Source: Pseudomonadota bacterium | GTDB lineage: Bacteria > Bdellovibrionota > Bacteriovoracia > Bacteriovoracales > Bacteriovoracaceae | Reading direction: 5' to 3' | DNA length: 9,880 bases | Assembly: GCA_021299675.1 (NCBI GenBank) | Contig: JAJTIF010000172.1 | Location: 1-9,880, forward strand | Part shown: positions 5,035 through 9,880 of the stretch, one piece after another | Position numbering within the stretch: position 1 is the first letter of the stretch | How the letters are laid out: every line of letters starts with the position of its first letter | Notes under the pieces: model-generated | The model's database searches: none | What the model was told of the DNA's origin: nothing | Seen by the model: the letters and a program-made list of their open reading frames with translations, nothing else | Position numbers and translations under genes: made by a program

Positions 5035-6153
5035 CTAGATTTTTAGCATCTTACGAATGGCCAGTGCGAGTGTTTGCACAGCCTTGTCGTAATAGAGGTT
5101 TTGGGGATAGATGTCGTCGAAGAAAGTGGTGTTAAGTGTCCACTGGCCCTCGACCACCTCGGCGAAGTCGTAGAGGGTGACTCTTTGCTCTTGGGCGACT
5201 TTACGGATGATGTTGTTGGTGACTTCGTTAGCGCGCCAGAACTCACAGTCGAAGGCGGCTGCCTTTGTGAGGTTTTCTTTCGCTTCGATTTTCTGACCCA
5301 GCTTCATGGCCACCCGGCCATGCAGCCAGAAGACTTCCGCATTGGCCAGCGTCGCTAGAGTCAAGTCTTGAGACTTGGGGTAAGCTGATTTGTAGTCTTG
5401 ATTTTTGATCAGGGCCTTGACCTCTTCGATCTCTTTTTTCACCTTATCAGTGTAGGATAAGCTGCAGGTTTTCCGCGGCTCGATATCAAGGTTCACCGGC
5501 ACGGTCATGAGGATGATGTTTTGTTTATTTTCTCGTGCCACTTCGACAAAGCGATTGAGCAGGATTTCATAGAGCTGGTAGTTCAACTCTAGGCGCGCCT
5601 GGTACTCCACCTCAGAGATTTCTTTTTCATTTAAGGTGACTTCACTGGGAAGTTTTGCCCTCTGGAGTGGCTCGTATAAAAATCTCGCAAAGGTCGGCCA
5701 CACCATCAGGAGTGTGCGCCATTGATCGTCTTGATAGCGAGCGATGTTGGTGCGCACTTTGGAGATCTGAGATTTTAAAAAGCGCTCTTCGAATAGCTCA
5801 GTGGAGCCACCAGTGTAGATGATCAGCTTGGGCCACTTAGAGAGATTCTCTATCTTCTCCAAGGTGCGGTGGATGCCATCGTAGTCTTGCGCCAGGACAT
5901 CAATTTTGATGGGTTTTGAGAGCCCCTGGGACACTTCGAGGGCGAGGTTTTCCTTAAAGCGCGCCAGGTGCAGGGCCATCCGGTCACCGGTGATCAGGAT
6001 CGGCGCGTCCACCGCAATCTGGTCGGTGGTGGAGCTGAACTCGTAAGGGGTAGGAAAGATGCCGCCGCGGTAGGAGGAATAGCGGTCATAAGCCCAAAAG
6101 CTTGCAAAGAGGAGAAGACCCGCGGGGATGGCAACGATAAGTTTTATCAACAT
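5035..6153 (-). CDS. Membrane-anchored SGNH/GDSL-like protein with helical-repeat insert, probably degenerate
   Basis: A 372-residue protein with an N-terminal membrane anchor (about 3-21), the rest probably periplasmic. Blocks resembling an SGNH fold appear in order: ILITGDRMA (52-60) like block I but with D-R where G-D-S holds the nucleophile, LIIYTGGSTE (110-119) like the G-x-N strand, IILMTVPVN (213-221), and DDIYPQN (346-352) where D-x-x-H is usual but the His is Tyr-Pro. A TPR-like helical stretch (about 265-302) is inserted before the last block. Lacking Ser and His at the expected places, it may be a binding or scaffold protein rather than an esterase. No Shine-Dalgarno sequence precedes the ATG. 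It is first in an operon with the cNMP-binding gene. Family assignment is by motif reading and could be wrong. Confidence 0.6.
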   Translation of the reverse strand: MLIKLIVAIPAGLLLFASFWAYDRYSSYRGGIFPTPYEFSSTTDQIAVDAPILITGDRMALHLARFKENLALEVSQGLSKPIKIDVLAQDYDGIHRTLEKIENLSKWPKLIIYTGGSTELFEERFLKSQISKVRTNIARYQDDQWRTLLMVWPTFARFLYEPLQRAKLPSEVTLNEKEISEVEYQARLELNYQLYEILLNRFVEVARENKQNIILMTVPVNLDIEPRKTCSLSYTDKVKKEIEEVKALIKNQDYKSAYPKSQDLTLATLANAEVFWLHGRVAMKLGQKIEAKENLTKAAAFDCEFWRANEVTNNIIRKVAQEQRVTLYDFAEVVEGQWTLNTTFFDDIYPQNLYYDKAVQTLALAIRKMLKI

Positions 6154-6200
6154 GTTAGTTTGAGTTTATCTTACGAAGAGATTTTGGTAAACACACCCCC
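6154..6200. promoter_or_regulatory. Divergent intergenic region
   Basis: These 47 bp separate two divergent start codons, neither with a Shine-Dalgarno sequence. Both promoters must lie here or inside the opposite gene. I see no convincing -35/-10 pair; the AT-rich core includes TTTATC and TAAACA. Short-leader or leaderless transcripts are likely on both sides. Confidence 0.4.
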
Positions 6201-7409
6201 ATGAGTCAGCCTCACTATTTTATTCCCGAGCTTTTAAGCCCAGCGGGAAATCTTGATAAACTAAAAACTGCTATCCTCTACGGGGCCAACGCCGTCTATT
6301 GCGCGGGCCAGGACTACGGTCTGCGAGCAGCCGCGGACAATTTCACCCGCGAACAGTTGAGTGAAGGAGTCGCGTTTGCTCACGCCCACGGGGCGAGAGT
6401 CTACGTGGTGCTGAATGGGTTCTTGCACGATGAGGACCTCAAAGATCTAGGCGATTTCGTCTCCTACCTCAAATCTATTCAGGTCGACGCTGTGATCGTC
6501 TCTGATCCGGGAGTGGCCCTCTTGGTGGCCAAACATGGGCCCCTGGAGTTGCATGTTTCCACTCAAGCCTCGGTGCTTAATCTTCAGGGCGTGCTGGCGT
6601 GGAAAGAGCTCGGCGCCAAGCGCGTGGTGCTCGGGCGAGAAGTCACGATCCAAGACGCCGGCGCTCTTGGGCGGCGCTCTGAGGTGGAGATGGAGCTCTT
6701 CGTGCACGGAGCGATGTGCATGGCTTACTCGGGCCACTGTGTGATCTCCAACTACACCCAAGGCCGCGACTCCAACCGAGGCGGTTGTGCCCACAGCTGC
6801 CGCTTCAGTTACGACATCCAGTTCGAAGATCAATCCAAAAAAGTTTCTCACTTCATGAGTTCCAAAGACCTCGAGGGCCTTGAGGCCCTGGTGTACTTCA
6901 TCAAAGAGGGCATTCAGTCTCTCAAAATTGAGGGCCGCATGAAGAGTCTTCTCTACGCTGCGAGCACCACGCGCATTTATCGTCAGGCTTTAGATTACTG
7001 GAAAGAACATGGCAGCTTCGAGGCTGCTCCTTGGAGTGAGTGGGAGAGTGAGCTGAGAAAATTACCTCATCGTGATTCGACCACCGCCAGTCTTCTTGCT
7101 CCGGCGGCAGCCGACTCTGTCTACGATCAAGAAGAGCATTTAGATAGTCCCTGGTTGATGGCGGCCGTGGTGCTCGAGTCTAGCCCCGAGGGGGGCTTAT
7201 TGATTGATTGTCGACACGGGTTCATGGCCCACGCTCACCTGGAACTCTTGCCTTTTCGCGGTCAGGCCATCCGCTTAGACACCACAAGAATCTTGGCCGC
7301 AGATTTCGAGTCAATCGAGAAAACCAAACCGGCCTCCCTGGTGCGTCTGCCCCATGAGCCCCGAGCGCTCAAGGGTCAGGTCATCCGCTTGTTTCGAGGC
7401 GAGGCATGA
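6201..7409 (+). CDS. Peptidase U32 family protein, TrhP/YegQ-like tRNA hydroxylation protein
   Basis: A 402-residue U32 protein. The N-terminus ELLSPAGNLDKLKTAILYGA begins the TIM-like barrel. The U32 signature is complete at ELFVHGAMCMAYSGHCVISNY (166-185), followed by RDSNRGGCAHSCRF (189-202) and LKIEGRMKS (241-249). Four cysteines, C173, C180, C196 and C200, match the [4Fe-4S] ligands known in UbiU/UbiV, RlhA and TrhP. Characterised members are oxygen-independent hydroxylases rather than peptidases; the TYSGH/GRD/NRGGC wording is nearest to TrhP (YegQ), which makes 5-hydroxyuridine at tRNA position 34 using prephenate. The C-terminal third (about 300-402) is more divergent. Its stop shares ATGA with the next gene, implying coupled synthesis of two U32-type subunits. 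No Shine-Dalgarno sequence is visible. Confidence 0.85.
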   Translation: MSQPHYFIPELLSPAGNLDKLKTAILYGANAVYCAGQDYGLRAAADNFTREQLSEGVAFAHAHGARVYVVLNGFLHDEDLKDLGDFVSYLKSIQVDAVIVSDPGVALLVAKHGPLELHVSTQASVLNLQGVLAWKELGAKRVVLGREVTIQDAGALGRRSEVEMELFVHGAMCMAYSGHCVISNYTQGRDSNRGGCAHSCRFSYDIQFEDQSKKVSHFMSSKDLEGLEALVYFIKEGIQSLKIEGRMKSLLYAASTTRIYRQALDYWKEHGSFEAAPWSEWESELRKLPHRDSTTASLLAPAAADSVYDQEEHLDSPWLMAAVVLESSPEGGLLIDCRHGFMAHAHLELLPFRGQAIRLDTTRILAADFESIEKTKPASLVRLPHEPRALKGQVIRLFRGEA

Positions 7410-8569
7410 TCGCGAGACTCTATCTCACTGCTCACACCGATCTCTCCCGCCTTGATCCCACGCAAGTGGAGTTCATCCTGGCGCTTAAACCTTTTTCCCG
7501 TCATCCCAGTGAATCGGGAGAGAGTCGCATCAAAGAGGCCCATGATTTAGGATTCAAATTACACCTGGAGTGGGACGCCTTGATGGAGGAGCCCCGCTTC
7601 CTCTCCATGACTCAAAACTGGTCGGCTCGCTATGTGAGTAGTGTGCGAGTGAAGGATGCGGGAGCTGCCCTGTGGCTCAGAGACCATACGAGTCTGGATA
7701 TTTGGCTGCACCTCGAGGCCGGTCACCACAATCGTGTGGCGGTGGAGAGTTGGAAGCAGCGCTTGGGCGATCGCTTGAAGGGAGTGATTCTCTCCAATGA
7801 GCTGCCACAGAAAACCATTCAATCCTGGTGTGATTCTTTGAACCTGCAGACGGAGCTCTTGGCCTTGGGGCCCCTGCTACTATTTCATTCTCCGCGAAAG
7901 CTCCTCTCGCCCCTGAAAAAGGAAGAGTTGCACGAGGAACTCCTGGCCACTGGCGCCAGCGTGGAGTCCCCGCATAAAGGTTTTCCTCTCTTAGAGAATG
8001 AGCACGGCACCTTTATGTTTCATCCTAAGGATCTCTGCTTGATTGATCGCTTCGACGAGCTTCAGGCGAGCCGCTTGAATTATTACCGCATCGATGACCG
8101 TCAGGAAAATGCCATCGTCCAAAGTCTCGTGCAGGATTTTATCCGCGCGCCTCTGAGTGCCGAGGCGCTCAAGCATGACTGGAGCAAAGACTGGATGCGG
8201 GGCTACTGGAACATCAATAAGTCGGACGTGCTCTTTGATAAACTCACCAATCCGCATCTGCAAAAAACACCCGACATCATTGCAGAAGTGATCGATGGAA
8301 AAAAATCTCACTGGCTCGCGGTCAAGGTTTTAGGCCCGCAGTTGCTCCAGGGTCAGGACATCGAGGTGGTGTCGCCTTTGGGCAAAGTTAAAATCGCTCG
8401 CTTAGTTTGGATGAAGAATTCGAAGTTTCAAGAGTGCGAGCGTATTGGATCTCAGGAGATCGGTTTCATCCCTTGGGTGACTGGGACGCCGACAAAATCG
8501 GTGATTAGATACGCACCCGCGCGTTCGTCTTCCGCAGACGCTCCGTCAGAGTCCGAAGCAGAGTCCTAA
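7406..8569 (+). CDS. Divergent U32-like partner protein lacking the iron-sulfur cysteines
   Basis: A 387-residue protein translated from the ATGA overlap with the U32 gene; GAGGCGAGG just upstream can serve as ribosome binding site. Its order of elements follows U32 proteins: a short barrel start, then LALGPLLLFHSPRKLLSP (152-169), where other members have the ELFVHG...YSPR segment, then a DWMRGYWN block (262-269) resembling the conserved RGF-TxG turn, and a C-terminal beta domain (about 290-365). It has only three scattered cysteines (C142, C211, C344), so it cannot hold the usual [4Fe-4S] cluster. A structural or substrate-binding role beside the upstream U32 protein, as in UbiU-UbiV heterodimers, is an inference. 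The last 15 residues are a low-complexity Ser/Glu/Ala tail. The 3' end overlaps the convergent cNMP gene by 65 bp. Confidence 0.72.
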   Translation: MIARLYLTAHTDLSRLDPTQVEFILALKPFSRHPSESGESRIKEAHDLGFKLHLEWDALMEEPRFLSMTQNWSARYVSSVRVKDAGAALWLRDHTSLDIWLHLEAGHHNRVAVESWKQRLGDRLKGVILSNELPQKTIQSWCDSLNLQTELLALGPLLLFHSPRKLLSPLKKEELHEELLATGASVESPHKGFPLLENEHGTFMFHPKDLCLIDRFDELQASRLNYYRIDDRQENAIVQSLVQDFIRAPLSAEALKHDWSKDWMRGYWNINKSDVLFDKLTNPHLQKTPDIIAEVIDGKKSHWLAVKVLGPQLLQGQDIEVVSPLGKVKIARLVWMKNSKFQECERIGSQEIGFIPWVTGTPTKSVIRYAPARSSSADAPSESEAES

Positions 8570-8861
8570 ACCAGGCCGGCTGGTTATCTAAAACTTTTTC
8601 CATTAGAGCATTGGGGATTTCGATCAACTCACAATCTGTCACCGCGCGCACCGTGGCTGAGCGGGGTTCGTTGTCGAGGAAACTCATCTCGCCGACCAGC
8701 TCGCCGGTGTAGATAAATCCAAGCTGTATATCATCGGTGCCTGGTTTTTTTTTGGTCACTACAAGCTGGCCTGACTGCAAGAGATACATGGCGGTGGAGT
8801 GCTCTCCCTCCTGAATCAGGACGTCAAATTTTTTTAAAACTTTTTTTCCCGCCTGACTCAT
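8505..8861 (-). CDS. Second standalone cyclic-nucleotide-binding domain protein
   Basis: A 118-residue protein that is a bare cNMP-binding domain. It contains FDVLIQEGE and the STAMYLLQSGQLVV strand-turn-strand (22-35). The phosphate-binding cassette is fully canonical, GEMSFLDNEPRSATVRA (57-73), with G57, E58, R67 and S68, so nucleotide binding is likely. S68 rather than T cannot separate cAMP from cGMP here. Helices at 86-113 follow and no DNA-binding domain is present. It starts in an ATGA overlap with the exported protein gene upstream, with GGGAGAG before it. Its last 65 bp run under the 3' end of the convergent U32-like gene. It differs clearly from the cNMP protein at 4600-5025, whose cassette is altered. 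Confidence 0.88.
   Translation of the reverse strand: MSQAGKKVLKKFDVLIQEGEHSTAMYLLQSGQLVVTKKKPGTDDIQLGFIYTGELVGEMSFLDNEPRSATVRAVTDCELIEIPNALMEKVLDNQPAWFRTLLRTLTERLRKTNARVRI
8569..8585 (+). terminator. Possible terminator after the U32 pair
   Basis: AACCAG and CTGGTT form a perfect 6-bp stem around GCCGG, starting at the last base of the U32-like stop codon, with CTTTTTCC about 8 nt after the stem. It lies inside the convergent cNMP coding region, so the match may be chance. Confidence 0.3.
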
Positions 8862-9226
8862 TTCATCTCTCCCGTCGCAAGCACACTCATGTCCGAGTGA
8901 TCAATCACGCGCAGTTGAGATTTTTTCGCCCACACCGGAAGGGGAGCTTCGAAGTAGAGATCAAGGTCACTATTTTTGAGCTCAACGCCTTTTGGGAGCT
9001 GAGGCAGATAGACGGCGTGAATCTCAAGCTGTCTGCCTTTTTTGACTTCAAACACCCACTTCACGGGGGCTTTTTCATCGCGGCAGATCTTTACTGACTG
9101 GGGGGCGAAGTTGACGAGCGAGACGGATTTTTCACTCAGACTCAAGCGCCACTGTGCCACCACCATATCGGTGCAGCGGGCATGGGCATGGGTCGTGAGC
9201 ATCAGTGCAAGCGCTATCCATTTCAT
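8858..9226 (-). CDS. Small exported protein of unknown function
   Basis: A 122-residue protein with a short Sec signal peptide (MKWIALALMLTTHAHA, likely cleaved after residue 16). It is not a lipoprotein, since the Cys after the site lacks a lipobox. The mature 106 residues are rich in beta-type segments such as WVFEVKKGRQLEIHAVYLP and a Leu-Asp-Leu-Tyr strand, suggesting a small beta-sandwich. Two cysteines (C18 and C48) could form a disulfide. I do not recognise a family. It precedes the second cNMP-binding gene in an ATGA overlap. There is no Shine-Dalgarno sequence; a near-consensus promoter places the transcript start at the ATG itself, so it is probably leaderless. Confidence 0.75.
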   Translation of the reverse strand: MKWIALALMLTTHAHARCTDMVVAQWRLSLSEKSVSLVNFAPQSVKICRDEKAPVKWVFEVKKGRQLEIHAVYLPQLPKGVELKNSDLDLYFEAPLPVWAKKSQLRVIDHSDMSVLATGEMK

Positions 9227-9232
9227 ATATCT

Positions 9233-9261
9233 ATTATATCGGTACTTGGGAGTTTTGTCTT
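9233..9261 (-). promoter_or_regulatory. Sigma-70-type promoter giving a probable leaderless transcript
   Basis: On the minus strand, AAGACA (9261-9256) is 17 bp from a perfect TATAAT (9238-9233). The expected start, about 7 nt downstream, falls on the A of the ATG at 9226. The -35 box overlaps the stop codon of the upstream methyltransferase gene. Confidence 0.68.
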
Positions 9262-9880
9262 AAGCTCTTCGCTCTAAATAGGTCATCTCCACCTCAATCC
9301 CTCCGTTAGAGACTTGGAATAGGGGAGTAGTAGAGTAAATTTGAGTGTTAAAGGGGCGCCAACTCAGAGGACGAACGATGAGGGCCCGCTCGATTTTAAT
9401 CTCTGCCAGTTGAGTCAGGAGATTCTTTTGAAACACTTCCACACTCACGGGCAGCTTGATGCGCTCACCGTAGGGTGGGTTTGTCACCACCACACAAGGT
9501 GCCGGCAATGAGGGTGACCCAGAGAAAAAGTCGTGAGTAAAAAATGGTGCTCCCAGTTTCTGCATGAGATCGTTTTTAATATCTGACCCACGAGCGGATA
9601 AAAAGAGTGAGCCTCTCTCGGCCGCCTTCGGTTTCCAGGGCGCGACCCCTAGATTGAGCACACTTGTCTGGTAGCTGAATGAGCGTTGGGTTGATTTAAA
9701 AAAATTTTCTGCTTCAAAGACAAAGGTGCCAGAGCCGCACATCGGGTCCCACAGATGACAGGGGTGCGTGAGTTTCTGGCTAAGCGCAAAGAGTGCCGCA
9801 GCGGCCAGGTTTTCTCGCATCGGGGCCAGATCTTTAATCAAACTTGTTCCGCGTTTATAGAGCGGGTCACCACACAGATC
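9260..9880 (-). CDS. THUMP/SAM-dependent RNA guanine methyltransferase (RlmL/YpsC type), C-terminal fragment
   Basis: The last 206 codons of a gene that enters from beyond position 9880; the frame is open to the window edge, and the fragment upstream of residue 14 reads DPLYKRG, the family block that joins THUMP and catalytic domains. Class I SAM methyltransferase motifs follow: APMRENLAAA, DPMCGSGTFVFEA (residues 45-57 of the fragment), GSD (98-100) and the catalytic NPPYGER (134-140), the N-P-P-Y typical of exocyclic-amine methylation. E. coli RlmL and relatives make N2-methylguanosine in 23S rRNA. The N-terminal THUMP domain is presumed to lie outside the window. The RlmK half of RlmKL fusions is absent, since the protein ends soon after the NGGIEVEM strand. 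Confidence 0.9.
   Translation of the reverse strand, partial: DLCGDPLYKRGTSLIKDLAPMRENLAAAALFALSQKLTHPCHLWDPMCGSGTFVFEAENFFKSTQRSFSYQTSVLNLGVAPWKPKAAERGSLFLSARGSDIKNDLMQKLGAPFFTHDFFSGSPSLPAPCVVVTNPPYGERIKLPVSVEVFQKNLLTQLAEIKIERALIVRPLSWRPFNTQIYSTTPLFQVSNGGIEVEMTYLERRA

Noticed and set aside
5528..5545. A further TGGCACG on the minus strand, similar to a sigma-54 -24 element.
   Set aside because: It is inside the SGNH-like coding region, has no TTG at the right spacing and precedes no start codon.
6447..6851. Long minus-strand open frame opposite the TrhP-like gene.
   Set aside because: The sense strand encodes the full U32 signature here, so the antisense frame follows from its codon use.

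Overview
The window reads as chromosomal DNA of a Gram-negative bacterium with a densely packed genome. It has lipoproteins with a Lol-compatible +2 residue, Sec signal peptides, sigma-54-like promoter elements, standalone cyclic-nucleotide-binding proteins and many ATGA gene overlaps. The mix of SpeA, a Maf protein, paired U32 proteins and several unplaced envelope proteins suits a Bdellovibrio-like (Bdellovibrionota) or other deltaproteobacterial relative. That placement is an inference from style, not from a marker gene. I see no rRNA, tRNA, insertion sequence, phage gene or CRISPR array.

Layout. Positions 1-426 (minus) hold a small unknown protein and the N-terminus of a Maf/YceF-type nucleotide pyrophosphatase, overlapping by ATGA. 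Positions 467-1006 (plus) encode a gamma-carbonic-anhydrase-type hexapeptide protein whose real start is a GTG behind a strong ribosome binding site. Positions 982-1872 (minus) encode a secreted zinc metalloprotease of the anthrax-lethal-factor-like group. Positions 1943-4400 (minus) hold biosynthetic arginine decarboxylase SpeA, flanked on both sides by tiny lipoprotein genes of 47 and 50 codons. Positions 4600-6153 (minus) form a two-gene operon: a membrane-anchored, degenerate SGNH-like protein and a standalone cNMP-binding protein. Positions 6201-8569 (plus) hold two overlapping U32-family genes: a TrhP-like protein with its iron-sulfur cysteines, and a divergent partner without them. Positions 8505-9226 (minus) pair a small exported protein with a second standalone cNMP-binding protein. 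Positions 9260-9880 (minus) are the C-terminal part of an RlmL-type THUMP/SAM RNA methyltransferase that runs off the window.

The most distinctive structure is around speA. Two short lipoprotein genes not obvious from ORF length share a whole upstream module in the same order and nearly the same spacing. It consists of a 25-bp inverted repeat with 10-5-10 geometry, the 9-mer ATTTAAAGC, a sigma-54-like element (YTGGCACG-N4-TTGRA), and the leader CAAGGAGGAC-N3-ATGAAA. The second copy also has a 5' UTR able to fold into two mutually exclusive hairpins, one of which hides its Shine-Dalgarno sequence. This looks like a small co-regulated lipoprotein regulon. The control of speA itself appears separate, through a sigma-70-like promoter between the second lipoprotein and speA.
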